The notes: generated by a model from the sequence alone, not told the origin. DNA of 64,000 nucleotides from Tenggerimyces flavus (GCF_016907715.1 NZ_JAFBCM010000001.1:1550001-1614000), one strand, 5' to 3'. Counted from the first letter of the stretch, positions 16,453 to 24,453 are shown. A program made the numbers and translations.

Positions 16453-16772
16453 CCATCACCGTCACCGACGAGGACTTCGAGGCCCGCGTCCTGCGCAGCG
16501 AATTGCCCGTACTCGTTGACTTCTGGGCCACTTGGTGCCCGCCCTGCCACCAGCTCGCCCCGGTCCTCGCGGCGTTGGCGTCGGAGTACGCCGGGCGGGT
16601 GACGTTCGCGACGCTGGACGTGGACGCCAACCAGCAGACCACCATCCAGTACGGCGTGCGCGGCATGCCCACCATGCTCCTCTTCCGCGCCGGCGAGCCG
16701 GTCGGCGGAACGGTCGGCGCCCAGCCCAAGTCCCGCCTGAAGGCCCAGCTCGACGCCTGGCTCGAGACCTGA
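16428..16772 (+). CDS. Thioredoxin with WCPPC active site
   Basis: A 114-residue thioredoxin. It shows LVDFWATWCPPCHQLAPVL with the redox pair in CPPC rather than the usual CGPC, followed by the cis-proline strand GMPTMLLFRAGE. CPPC changes the redox potential and occurs in some thioredoxin and TlpA-like proteins. No signal peptide is present, so it is cytoplasmic. The GTG at 16428 is preceded by GAGGAGA. It lies inside the end of the merR gene, so translation is coupled. Confidence 0.85.
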   Translation: MLGTTNDLTITVTDEDFEARVLRSELPVLVDFWATWCPPCHQLAPVLAALASEYAGRVTFATLDVDANQQTTIQYGVRGMPTMLLFRAGEPVGGTVGAQPKSRLKAQLDAWLET

Positions 16773-16788
16773 CCTGGTGCCCTCAAGG

Positions 16789-16870
16789 CCCGTGATCATG
16801 AACGTGATCATGAAGCCGAACTGGTCGTATACGCAGGGTTTGCCTTCATGATCACGTTCATGATCACGGG
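16789..16870. repeat. Family-2 inverted repeat, copy B (27-bp perfect arms)
   Basis: The arms 16789-16815 and 16844-16870 are exact reverse complements around a 28-base loop. The left arm begins CCCGTGATCATGAACGTGAT. It lies between the convergent thioredoxin and ArsR-type genes, where it may end transcription from both sides. Confidence 0.85.
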
Positions 16871-16990
16871 CAGGGGCGCGCCGAGGCTTGGGTGAGGGGC
16901 GCCCTGGTCCCATAGGTTCGGACAGGGGTGCCCCCGACCCCACCAGACCGGCACCAGCACCAGCAACACCCGCACTGCCCGGGTGGGAGC

Positions 16991-17962
16991 TCAGGCGACG
17001 AGGGCGTCGCCGCGGGTGCTGCGGCGGTAGTGGACGGTGCGGCCGTCGCGGGAGCGGTCGACGAGGCCGGCTCGCAGGAGTACGCCGAGGTGGTGGGACA
17101 CGGTGGCCGGGGCCAGCTGGTGGCGGCGGCTGAGGTCGCCGGTCGAGCGGGGTTCGGTCAGGTCGGCCAGCAGTGCGGCGCGGCTGGCGCCCAGCAGGTC
17201 GGCCACGGCGGCCATCCGGTCGGCGTGTCCAGGACCCGAGCCGCCGATCCCGTCCGCCGGGTAGCAGAAGATCGTGTGGTCGTGCAGTTGCACGCTCAGC
17301 CGCGGCCAGCAGAGGGCGGACGGCGCGAGCACGATGTCGGAGTCGCGTACGGTCTCGTGCTCGAACTCCCCGGTCCACTCGATCTCGACCCGCTCGCCGG
17401 TCCACCGCACGTTCTCGTGGATCGACCCGAGCACCGCACCCGCGCCCTCGGCGGCGAGCCGGTCCGCGCGAGTGCGGATGTCGGCGTCGAGTGAGGTCCG
17501 CAGCGTCGCCCAGCCGTCGGCAAGCGTCGCCTGCCAGAACGTCCGCATCCCCGCCGCCACCCGCGAGGCCAGCGAACCCTTCTGCACCTCCGACCGCGTC
17601 TCCGAGGCGAGGCGCCGGGCCAGCAGCTCGCACCAGCCCACCTCCCGAGCCACGACCTCCGGGTCAGTCGAGGCGATCGCCGAGAGCTGATCCTCGAACG
17701 CCCGCGGCCCGTTGTGCGCCGGCGGCGGCGTGAGGAAGTCCGGCGTGTAGCCGCGCCCGCCAGGCGGGAGCAGCGACGCCACCAGGCGTACGTCGGGGTG
17801 CCGCAACGCCGTCCGCGCACCCGCGCCGGGATCGCCGAACACGGGATGCCGGCGCTCCTGCGAGGCGAGCAGGAGCCAGCCGAGCAGCTCGTACGCCGGC
17901 GACGGCGCGAACCGAAGCCGCGCCAGGCTCGCGTTGTCCAGGTCGACCACGATCACGGCCAC
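16991..17962 (-). CDS. ArsR-type regulator with large N-terminal DUF5937-like domain
   Basis: A 323-residue protein. A roughly 230-residue N-terminal domain of the actinobacterial DUF5937 type is followed by a winged helix (about residues 245-315: AVADLLGASRAALLADL, TGDLSRRHQLAPATVSHHLGVL, then LVDRSRDGRTVHYRRS). The N-terminal domain has no known ligand. The GRTVHYRRS wing is typical of ArsR. The gene stands alone, converging on thioredoxin. Confidence 0.8.
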   Translation of the reverse strand: MAVIVVDLDNASLARLRFAPSPAYELLGWLLLASQERRHPVFGDPGAGARTALRHPDVRLVASLLPPGGRGYTPDFLTPPPAHNGPRAFEDQLSAIASTDPEVVAREVGWCELLARRLASETRSEVQKGSLASRVAAGMRTFWQATLADGWATLRTSLDADIRTRADRLAAEGAGAVLGSIHENVRWTGERVEIEWTGEFEHETVRDSDIVLAPSALCWPRLSVQLHDHTIFCYPADGIGGSGPGHADRMAAVADLLGASRAALLADLTEPRSTGDLSRRHQLAPATVSHHLGVLLRAGLVDRSRDGRTVHYRRSTRGDALVA

Positions 17963-18047
17963 ACCCTAAGTCGGGAACGGGCCCCCGGCGTTCGATCAGA
18001 ATCGAATCGTTACCGCCGCCCCGCCGGGCGAAGCTTCACTGCGCCGC

Positions 18048-18575
18048 ATGATCAGACGCGCCCGCACCCTCCTCCCCGCCGTGGCCCTGCTCGCCGCGGC
18101 CGCCGTCCCGACGGCCACCGCCGCCACCGCCAACCTCGGCAGCCACGGCAACCAGGGCAACCAGGGACACCACGGCTGCCGGTCGAGCTTCGACCGCGCG
18201 GTCCACACCTACGTCGACTCGACCCACAAGCGCGACGCCAAGCGGTTCGCGTCCGTCCTGCACCCCGACGTGACCGCGATCTTCGCCGACGGCGAGGTGA
18301 TGTACGGCAAGAAGCGGACGATGGCGTTCATCGAGCCGTTCTTCGAGAGCACCGGCTGGACGCAGACGTTCGACGAGCTCACCCGCGAGGTCCAGGGGTG
18401 CAAGTCCGGCTTCGTGCTGTTCGACTCGGTGTTCACCCCGGCAGCGGGAGCCGACCCGATCTACTTCGTGATCGGCGTGACGTTCACGTACGAGAACGGG
18501 CGCTGGCTCGCGGTGCACAACCAGGACGGCGACGGCCCGTCCTACACGAGCACGCCGACCGCCGTGACCAGGTAG
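18048..18575 (+). CDS. Secreted SnoaL/DUF4440-like protein
   Basis: A 175-residue protein. A signal peptide (MIRRARTLLPAVALLAAAAV, Ala-rich cleavage region) is followed by a short linker rich in Gly, Asn and His (SHGNQGNQGHHG). The rest is an NTF2-like fold (about residues 50-165: FDRAVHTYVDSTHKRDAKRF, HPDVTAIFADGEVMYGKK). Such domains bind small hydrophobic ligands or are catalytic. The precise role is unknown. It converges on the NicO gene and overlaps its end by 34 bases. Confidence 0.7.
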   Translation: MIRRARTLLPAVALLAAAAVPTATAATANLGSHGNQGNQGHHGCRSSFDRAVHTYVDSTHKRDAKRFASVLHPDVTAIFADGEVMYGKKRTMAFIEPFFESTGWTQTFDELTREVQGCKSGFVLFDSVFTPAAGADPIYFVIGVTFTYENGRWLAVHNQDGDGPSYTSTPTAVTR

Positions 18576-19303
18576 AGGAAGCCACCGACCGCCACCACGG
18601 CACCCCCAGCGACGGGCAGCCACGCCACCAGCGCAGTCAACCGGGTGGCGGTGGCTGCCCGTTCGCTCAGCGCGGTCTGGCCACGGACGGCGAGCAGGCC
18701 GACGGCGGTGAGCGTCGCGGCCATGCCGACGCCGAACGCGGCGACCAGCACGACGGCGAAGACGGCCCGCCCGGTCAGCAGCCCGCTGACCAGCACGAGG
18801 AACGCCGACGGCGACGGCAGCAATCCGCCGGACAGCCCGAGTACGACCAACCCCTTGCCGGACCAGGGCGCCCCATCGTCGTGAACGTGACCGTGGCCGT
18901 GGCCATGACCGTGGCCATGCGCGGCCGGCTCGCGTACCCGCCGCAGCTGCCGAACGGTCAGCGAAGCGCCGACCCCGATCACTACCACGCCCGCGACCAC
19001 CTGCAGCCAGGCCGTCACGGCCTCCGTACCGAGGCTTGCGATCCCGCTCACCCCGACCCACACGAGCGCCAGCACCAGCACCGAGAACGTGTGCATCCCC
19101 GCCACGATCCCGCCCAGCACCGCCGCGTCGCGGTACCGCTGCCGCGCTCCGACCAGGTACGCCGCCGCGATCGTCTTGCCATGCCCCGGCGCCAACGCGT
19201 GCAAGGCACCCGCCAGCAACGCGACGCCGAGTACGACCCACCCGACGGCGGCGTTGTCGAACAGCCCGAGCAGCCGCTGTTCCAGCCCGTTCAGTCCGTT
19301 CAT
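18542..19303 (-). CDS. NicO/RcnA-type nickel-cobalt exporter
   Basis: A 253-residue membrane protein with about six hydrophobic segments. The family motif HALAPGHGK is at residues 35-43, and a histidine-rich cytoplasmic or extracellular loop (HGHGHGHGHGHVHDD) is near residues 129-143. NicO/RcnA proteins move Ni2+ or Co2+ across the membrane. The ATG overlaps the stop of the upstream gene by four bases, forming a two-gene operon with a secreted, membrane-anchored partner. Confidence 0.85.
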   Translation of the reverse strand: MNGLNGLEQRLLGLFDNAAVGWVVLGVALLAGALHALAPGHGKTIAAAYLVGARQRYRDAAVLGGIVAGMHTFSVLVLALVWVGVSGIASLGTEAVTAWLQVVAGVVVIGVGASLTVRQLRRVREPAAHGHGHGHGHGHVHDDGAPWSGKGLVVLGLSGGLLPSPSAFLVLVSGLLTGRAVFAVVLVAAFGVGMAATLTAVGLLAVRGQTALSERAATATRLTALVAWLPVAGGAVVAVGGFLYLVTAVGVLV

Positions 19304-19941
19304 GCGCGCCGCCGACGACGCAGACCCAACGGGATCGCGACACCCGCGAGCAGCGCCGACCCCACCAGCCCGCCCGCGATCACCAGCGTGGTCGGGAACG
19401 TGCCGCCGCCACCCGGAGCGAACGTGACGGCGCGAGTCAGGCTCGAGTCGTTGAACAAGGCCTGCCGCGGCCCCTTGGGCGACTCGGTCGTGAGCACCGT
19501 CCGGTAGAGCGGGTTCAGGTCGACCAACATCCCGATCGTGAGCTCGATCTCGCCCACGGCGTCAGGGCACTCGAAACGAAGCTTCGCCCCGCGGGCGAGC
19601 ACGTCCGACAGGTCCTGCACGGCACCCCGGCACGCACGTCCGGCCTGCTTCACCCGGATCTTGTCGAGCAGGTACGCGCGCACCTTCGGCGACTTCGCGA
19701 GCTTCTGCTGCCCCGTCTCGTTCGTGGCCACGGCGCCGGTCGCGTCCCGGAACGCGCCCAGCTGCTCGCCGAGCACGACCCAGTCGTCCTCGGCCGCCTG
19801 CCAGACGAGCTCCACCCGGTTGCCGTCGACGGTCGCCCGGGCGGTCTGCGGCGGCCCGAACGGGTGCGCGCTCGCCGGCGCCGTCACCGCGAGCAGCACC
19901 ACGAAGATGGTCACGGCGACAGCACCCACCCGATGAGCCAC
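19300..19941 (-). CDS. Exported membrane-anchored partner of the NicO transporter
   Basis: A 213-residue protein. A signal peptide (VAHRVGAVAVTIFVVLLAVT, cleavage near APASAHP) is followed by an exposed domain beginning HPFGPPQTARATVDGN. A C-terminal transmembrane helix with a basic tail (LGLRRRRRA) closes it. Proteins of this layout accompany NicO transporters in actinobacteria and probably handle the metal outside the membrane. The GTG at 19941 is chosen because AGGGGATCGGGG precedes it and the signal peptide starts there. A longer frame to 20001 merely reads through the family-2 repeat. Confidence 0.72.
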   Translation of the reverse strand: MAHRVGAVAVTIFVVLLAVTAPASAHPFGPPQTARATVDGNRVELVWQAAEDDWVVLGEQLGAFRDATGAVATNETGQQKLAKSPKVRAYLLDKIRVKQAGRACRGAVQDLSDVLARGAKLRFECPDAVGEIELTIGMLVDLNPLYRTVLTTESPKGPRQALFNDSSLTRAVTFAPGGGGTFPTTLVIAGGLVGSALLAGVAIPLGLRRRRRA

Positions 19942-19963
19942 CCCCGATCCCCTTCCCTTACCG

Positions 19964-20038
19964 GTGATCATGTCCGTGATCATGAAGCCAAACCGGCGCA
20001 TACGACGGCTCCGGCTTCATGATCACGTTCATGATCAC
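19964..20038. repeat. Family-2 inverted repeat, copy C
   Basis: 26-base arms (19964-19989 and 20013-20038) match with two differences. The right arm ends two bases before the stop codon complement of the phosphatase gene at 20041. Here the element separates two co-directional genes, at the 3' end of the phosphatase gene and the 5' side of the NicO partner. Confidence 0.85.
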
Positions 20039-20040
20039 GG

Positions 20041-21711
20041 TCAGCGGTCGGTCACCGTGATGGTCGGCGTCGTGATCCGCTGCGTCTCGCTGCGCAGCAC
20101 GATCTGGTACGTCCCCGCCCGTACCCCCGACCAGAGCTCGAACGTGTCGAGCACGCGGCCGAGTTCGTCCGCCCGCACCTTGTCGTAGACCTCGCCGTCC
20201 TTGTCCGCCGGCAGGGTGCTGCGACGCCAGCTGATCGTGACCTTCTCGTTCGGCTCGAACCGGTAGCCCGCGATCTCGAGGTCACCCTTGCGCGGCACCG
20301 TGGTCGGCGTCGCGGTGACCTGCTCGCCGACCGAGTTCTCCGGCGTGCGCAGGTCGTTGACGGTCCGTTCGCCCTTCTTGTTCTTCCGGATCACGAAGCC
20401 GTCGTGGTGCTCGCCGGTCGCGTAGCGGGACTCGTACCGGATGAAGTCCTTGTCGACGTCGATCAGCTGGTACAGCTGGGTGTTCTCGCTGTCGCTGGTC
20501 ACCTCGGCGCCGTTGTCGGTCCAGTTCACGCCACCGTTCAGCTGGTACATCTTGCCGCCGGAGACCGAGACCACGTACACGGTGCCGTTGTGGACGGTCG
20601 CGGACTTGCGTGCCGTCTTGACGTTGCCGCGGCCGTAGCTGTGGTCGTGGCCCTGCAGCACCAGATCGACGCCGTACTTCTCGATCAGCGACCCCCACTG
20701 GGCGCGGACCTGCGGGTTGTTGCGCGTGCCGGTGTTCGAGTAGACGGGGTGGTGGAACGTGACGACCGTCCACTTGTTCGGGTTGTTCTTCAGCACACCC
20801 TCGAGCCACGCGGTCTGCTTGGCCATCAGGTCGGGAACGCCCTGCGCGTTGGAGTTCAGCGAGATGAACCGGACGCCTTGGTAGTCGAGGTAGTAGACAG
20901 TCTGCTTGAGCAGCTCGTCACCCGGACCGTTGTCGGGGAACGGGAACTGCGGGCGCCAGAACTCCGACAGCGAGCCGCCCGCGTACTCGTGGTTGCCCGG
21001 CGTCGCGATGTTGTTGATCTGCGCGTCGGTCCAGCCGGCGGCCTGGAACCACTGGCCCCACTCCTCCTCGCTCTCGGCGAGATTCACCAGGTCACCAGCG
21101 TGCACGAACGCCTTGGCCTGCGGCCGCTCGGCGAACGCCTGCCGGAAGACCCGCGGGACGGAGGAGTCGATGTAGTTCTGCGCGTCGCCGTAGTAGATGA
21201 ACGAGAACGGCTGGAACGAGGCGGCGGCCGTGGTGAAGTCGTGCCACTCACTCCAGTTCACGCCGTCGCCGACACGGTACGAGTAGCGCGTCGCCGGCGT
21301 GAGGCCCGAGAACCCCACGGTGTGGTAGGTCGACGGGTACCCGAGGTCGGTGTTCACCGGCGTGGACGAGCTCGCGCTCACGTTCTGGACGGCACCGGCG
21401 GGCGGCTTGACGTCGCCGAACGCGCGAGGCGCCACCAGGATCTCGGCCTGGGCGAACCCGCTGTCGGCCACCGCGCGCCACGTGACGTTCTGCGACGTCG
21501 CCGGGGTGGTCGTCGGAGTCAGCACCACGCGGTCGGGAATGGGAGACGGCTTGTGGATCTCGGCGGCCGGGAACTTCGCGGGCGGTTCACCGGAGAACGC
21601 CGCCGGGCCGAGGAACGCGCCGGCGGCGACCACCGCGACGCCGAGGACTGCGAATCTCACTCTTCTGGAGCTGGCCCTGATCAACCTTGGCTCATCCTTT
21701 CGGACCTTCAC
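20041..21711 (-). CDS. Secreted purple acid phosphatase-like metallophosphoesterase
   Basis: A 556-residue exported protein. An N-terminal hydrophobic segment (residues about 19-40) is followed by a fibronectin III-like purple acid phosphatase N-domain (RVVLTPTTTPATSQNVTWRA, ATRYSYRVGDG). The dimetal core carries GDAQ (175-178), GDLVN (206-210), GNHE (239-242), HHP (320-322) and GHDHSYGR (354-361). A C-terminal beta domain, about 110 residues, follows. These enzymes hydrolyse phosphomonoesters outside the cell. Phosphate supply is the likely role, but no PHO-type box was identified. Confidence 0.85.
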   Translation of the reverse strand: MKVRKDEPRLIRASSRRVRFAVLGVAVVAAGAFLGPAAFSGEPPAKFPAAEIHKPSPIPDRVVLTPTTTPATSQNVTWRAVADSGFAQAEILVAPRAFGDVKPPAGAVQNVSASSSTPVNTDLGYPSTYHTVGFSGLTPATRYSYRVGDGVNWSEWHDFTTAAASFQPFSFIYYGDAQNYIDSSVPRVFRQAFAERPQAKAFVHAGDLVNLAESEEEWGQWFQAAGWTDAQINNIATPGNHEYAGGSLSEFWRPQFPFPDNGPGDELLKQTVYYLDYQGVRFISLNSNAQGVPDLMAKQTAWLEGVLKNNPNKWTVVTFHHPVYSNTGTRNNPQVRAQWGSLIEKYGVDLVLQGHDHSYGRGNVKTARKSATVHNGTVYVVSVSGGKMYQLNGGVNWTDNGAEVTSDSENTQLYQLIDVDKDFIRYESRYATGEHHDGFVIRKNKKGERTVNDLRTPENSVGEQVTATPTTVPRKGDLEIAGYRFEPNEKVTISWRRSTLPADKDGEVYDKVRADELGRVLDTFELWSGVRAGTYQIVLRSETQRITTPTITVTDR

Positions 21712-21880
21712 CCCGTGCAGCGATGCTCCGCCGGCTGGACGGAGTTGGTGATCAGTGCGCCAGTTCCAGCACTACGGCGCTTGGCCTGAACGTGTCGGCG
21801 AGTTGAACAGGGGACCGCCGTTTCGGCGTTCGCCTCACGTTCACGTTCCCGTCGCCGAGTTCTGGAAGAAACTGGGTTCC

Positions 21881-22369
21881 ATGCGCCGGCGTCTGCTCTT
21901 CCTGCTGGCCGGGGTGGTCGTCGCCGCGGCGGTGGTCATCCTGCTCATCGCGCAGCGGGGGTCGGGCGCTCCGGGCGCGCCGGTGGTGAAGGACGAGACG
22001 TTCCTCACCGCCGAGACCGCCGGGGTGCTGGCGATCGAGGGCGGCGAGTGCTTCACCGATCCCGCGTACTCCAAGCAGGCCAAGGCCGACGAGGTCGTCT
22101 TCACCAAGTGTGAGGGTGCGGACAACCAGGCTTTCGCCTTCTTTCCCTTGACTTCTGGCTCGTGGTCGTCTGCGCGGGTAGCGCGTGAGGGATTGGCTGG
22201 GTGCCGGTCCAGGTTCGAGAAGCTCTGGACCGGCGACCAGCGTTCCGACTTGGGGTTCTATCCGGTGCTCCCGACGCAGGCGACGTGGGAGTACGGCGAC
22301 CACGACGTGATGTGCGTCGTGTACCGGCCGGACGGCCCGCTGTCCGCGTCGGTCATCCCGCGTCCCTAG
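21881..22369 (+). CDS. Membrane-anchored septum-formation-like protein
   Basis: A 162-residue protein. One N-terminal transmembrane helix (RRRLLFLLAGVVVAAAVVIL) is followed by an extracytoplasmic domain with four spaced cysteines (GECF, FTKCEG, GCRSRF, DVMCVV). The cysteine spacing and GECF opening resemble the actinobacterial 'septum formation' domain, though the match is only by eye. The ATG at 21881 is chosen because the transmembrane helix starts there. GGAAGAA lies upstream. The 3' end overlaps the convergent erm gene by four bases. Confidence 0.6.
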   Translation: MRRRLLFLLAGVVVAAAVVILLIAQRGSGAPGAPVVKDETFLTAETAGVLAIEGGECFTDPAYSKQAKADEVVFTKCEGADNQAFAFFPLTSGSWSSARVAREGLAGCRSRFEKLWTGDQRSDLGFYPVLPTQATWEYGDHDVMCVVYRPDGPLSASVIPRP

Positions 22370-23178
22370 CGGCGCTCGAGCTGGGCCGGGAGCCGGGGGA
22401 GCTGGACGTCTTCGGCGGCGAGCCTCCTTGCCAGCGTTGCCCAGTCGTCGGGGGTGAGCTCGTCGGCGTTCGTAGGAAGGCCTTTGCCCAACCGGTGCAC
22501 GCGTTTGCCGTTGGTGAGATTGGCCAGCACGCTGCGCAGCGGTGGCGCGCCCTTGCTCGCGTACGTGGTGGCGAGCAGTCCCCACAGGGCTTGTTGCGTA
22601 CGGCCGTTTCTGCTGCCCTCGCGGGCGCGGACCGTGAGGTGGGCGGAGTCGACGCCTGGCGCCGGGGTGAACAACTTGGCGGGAATCCGTTGCTGTATTC
22701 GCAAATCGAACCTCGCCGCCCACCACGCGGTGTCGAGGTCGCGTGGATGCGGGCTGGTGATCCTTCGTGCGAAGCCCCATTCCACCACGAGATCCGCCTT
22801 CTGTAGCGGGGTGTTGCGCGGGCCGAGCAGGCGGCGGAGCAGGAAGGTCGACAGCGCGTACGGGATCGATGCCACGACCTGGAACGGCCTGTGGGGCAGC
22901 GACATCCTGCGCAGGTCCTGGCGGACGACGCGAACGTTCGTACGGTCGGCGAAGCGTTTCTCCAACCTCCGAACGAACTCCGGGTTACGTTCGACCGCGA
23001 GCACCCGCGCGCCGGTGTCGGCGAGTGGTGCGGTGAGCGTGCCCGGGCCAGCGCCGAGATCGAGCACGAGACTGTCTTTGCCTGGTTGGGCTGTGGCGAT
23101 CAGCTTGGCGATGGCGCCGCTGTCGCGGAGCAGGTGAATGCCGGCAGGGTTGTGGGTGTGGGGTGCAAGCGTACGCAT
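22366..23178 (-). CDS. erm: 23S rRNA (adenine) N-methyltransferase, Erm family
   Basis: A 270-residue Erm/KsgA-type methylase. Motif I is LVLDLGAGPGTLT (D40), and the acidic loop is AVERNPEF. The catalytic motif reads VVASIPYALST (S104-Y107), with serine where most family members have asparagine (NIPY/F). The C-terminal half (TPAPGVDSAHLTVR) is also Erm-like. Erm enzymes methylate A2058 of 23S rRNA and protect against macrolides, lincosamides and streptogramin B. A leader peptide and mutually exclusive hairpins lie upstream, implying inducible expression. No antibiotic biosynthetic genes are in the window, so this looks like stand-alone intrinsic resistance. Confidence 0.82.
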   Translation of the reverse strand: MRTLAPHTHNPAGIHLLRDSGAIAKLIATAQPGKDSLVLDLGAGPGTLTAPLADTGARVLAVERNPEFVRRLEKRFADRTNVRVVRQDLRRMSLPHRPFQVVASIPYALSTFLLRRLLGPRNTPLQKADLVVEWGFARRITSPHPRDLDTAWWAARFDLRIQQRIPAKLFTPAPGVDSAHLTVRAREGSRNGRTQQALWGLLATTYASKGAPPLRSVLANLTNGKRVHRLGKGLPTNADELTPDDWATLARRLAAEDVQLPRLPAQLERR

Positions 23179-23223
23179 GAGGTCCTCGAAGGGGGTTCGC
23201 GGAAATGGGCGCGCGAAAGCCCC

Positions 23224-23313
23224 ACCGAGCTACCTCGGTACGGTCAAGCGGAGTTCGTCAGAAGTGCGGAATGCCGGTCAGACCGTCACCGAGACTCGGT
23301 GAGGCGTTCTGAC
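23224..23313 (-). promoter_or_regulatory. Attenuator-like leader RNA of the erm gene
   Basis: Two hairpins share the same six-base pairing block. Proximal to the leader stop is 23277-23313 (GTCAGA/TCTGAC outside, TCACCGAG/CTCGGTGA inside). The second is 23224-23239 (ACCGAG-CTAC-CTCGGT). On the minus strand the order is ACCGAG, CTCGGT, ACCGAG, CTCGGT. Segments 1:2 plus 3:4, or alternatively 2:3, can therefore pair. Segment 1 lies inside the last codons of the leader peptide. This is the layout of ribosome-stalling attenuators. A weak GGGGCTTT tract follows segment 4. Confidence 0.65.
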
Positions 23314-23354
23314 CGCAGGCGCACGAAGAAGGCGCAGCTGAATTGCATACACAT
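23286..23354 (-). CDS. Erm leader peptide (22 residues)
   Basis: A short frame of ATG-TGT-ATG-CAA encoding MCMQFSCAFF, then VRLRSERLTESR, and ending in TGA. Its last codons (ACC GAG TCT CGG TGA) form the stem of the first hairpin. It ends 107 bases before the erm start. TATGCT at 23362-23367 sits exactly seven bases before the ATG, so the transcript may be leaderless. The role expected from the family is that a drug-bound ribosome stalls on it and refolds the RNA to expose erm. Confidence 0.6.
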   Translation of the reverse strand: MCMQFSCAFFVRLRSERLTESR

Positions 23355-23361
23355 GCGGGCC

Positions 23362-23367
23362 AGCATA
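23362..23367 (-). promoter_or_regulatory. Candidate -10 box for erm leader transcript
   Basis: TATGCT on the minus strand fits TANNNT and lies seven bases before the leader ATG, the spacing seen in leaderless actinobacterial promoters. No convincing -35 was found. That would be compatible with an activator-dependent promoter. Confidence 0.45.
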
Positions 23368-23407
23368 ACGGCAAGGCGCTCGGCTGGCGAGCGCGTTGAG
23401 GCGTGCG

Positions 23408-24346
23408 TCACTCGAAGGCAGTGTGCAGGAAGTCGCGGTAGACGCCGTGGTCCGCGCGGAGGGCGACGGTGGCGTTGGACCCCTCCGTGCGCCACGGGCG
23501 GGTGTCGACGAGGAGCTGCCCGAGCGTCCTGCTGCCGGTGGTCTCGACGCTGACGTACGCCTCGACGGACTCCGTGAACAGGTCGGGCCGCGCCAGGTAG
23601 GCCACGCACATCGGGTCGTGGACGGGCGAGCCTTCCGGGCCGTCCTGGCCGTGGGTGAGGCGGTGCCGGATCAGGCTCGCGGAGGCCGTGGCGGCAGGCG
23701 TTCCGAGGGCGTCGAACGCGTCGCAGTCGACGCTGGTCAGCGGCGCGCTGTGGGTGGCGTCGAGCGGAACGATCACGACCTCGCGGATGCCCGCGCTGAG
23801 CACCGCCTCCGCCGCCTCCGGGTCGACCCAGACGTTGAACTCCGCGGCGACCGACACGTTCCCGTTCACGAACGCCGCGCCGCCCATCAGCACCAGCCGC
23901 GGGATGCGCTGGGCGAGGCTCGGCTCGGTCGCGAGGGCGAGCGCGACGTTGGTGAGCGGGCCGACCGCGACGAGCGTCACGTCGGCGTTGGCGTCGTCCA
24001 GGTACGTGTCGATCAGGAAGCGGACGGCGTTCTGCTTCTCGACGGTCGACCTCGCTGCGGGCAGATCGAGGAGCGCCTGCTGGAACTCGCTGCCCTCGTT
24101 CAGGATGTCGCGGGGGATCGGGAAGTCCGGCCGGACGAACGGCCGCGCAGCACCTGGGTAGACGGGGACACCGGCGCCCACATGGTCGAGGGCGCGCAGG
24201 GTGTTCTCGGTGGTGTGCTCGAGCGCGACGTTCCCGTTCACCGTGGTGACGGCGACCAGGTCGAGGTCGGGATGGGTCACGGCGGCGAAGATCGCGATCG
24301 CGTCGTCGGAGCCGGTGTCACAGTCGAGGATCAGGCGCGTCGTCAC
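23408..24346 (-). CDS. Inosine-uridine preferring nucleoside hydrolase
   Basis: A 312-residue nucleoside hydrolase. The Ca2+-binding aspartate cluster DCDTGSDDAIAI is at residues 8-19. TTVNGNVALEHTTEN is the next conserved block, VALVAVGPLTNVA-like and MGGAAFVNGN follow, and EFNVWVDPEAA is the ribose-site region. It splits the N-glycosidic bond of nucleosides into base and ribose for salvage. It is monocistronic or leads towards erm, 229 bases downstream on the same strand. Confidence 0.88.
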   Translation of the reverse strand: MTTRLILDCDTGSDDAIAIFAAVTHPDLDLVAVTTVNGNVALEHTTENTLRALDHVGAGVPVYPGAARPFVRPDFPIPRDILNEGSEFQQALLDLPAARSTVEKQNAVRFLIDTYLDDANADVTLVAVGPLTNVALALATEPSLAQRIPRLVLMGGAAFVNGNVSVAAEFNVWVDPEAAEAVLSAGIREVVIVPLDATHSAPLTSVDCDAFDALGTPAATASASLIRHRLTHGQDGPEGSPVHDPMCVAYLARPDLFTESVEAYVSVETTGSRTLGQLLVDTRPWRTEGSNATVALRADHGVYRDFLHTAFE

Positions 24347-24417
24347 CCGCCACAGGCTAGCGGCGATCTTTCGTCCGGCGGTTCGTCCGACCGGCCCGCC
24401 CAGTCCGGCCCCGCCTG

Positions 24418-24453
24418 GGGGCCAATGATCATGTTTACATGATCATTGGCCCC
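24418..24453. repeat. Family-3 hairpin, inverted partial copy
   Basis: Perfect 16-base arms (24418-24433 and 24438-24453) surround TTTA. Each arm contains AATGATCATG. It is the second hairpin of the family-3 unit, in reverse orientation relative to the copies at 37296, 42251 and 63471 (loop TTTA against TAAA/CAAA). It is the only copy between divergent genes. Confidence 0.85.

Noticed and set aside
19942-20001. N-terminal extension of the NicO partner (MRRFGFMITDMITG)
   Set aside because: These residues are encoded by the family-2 repeat. The signal peptide and Shine-Dalgarno support the GTG at 19941.
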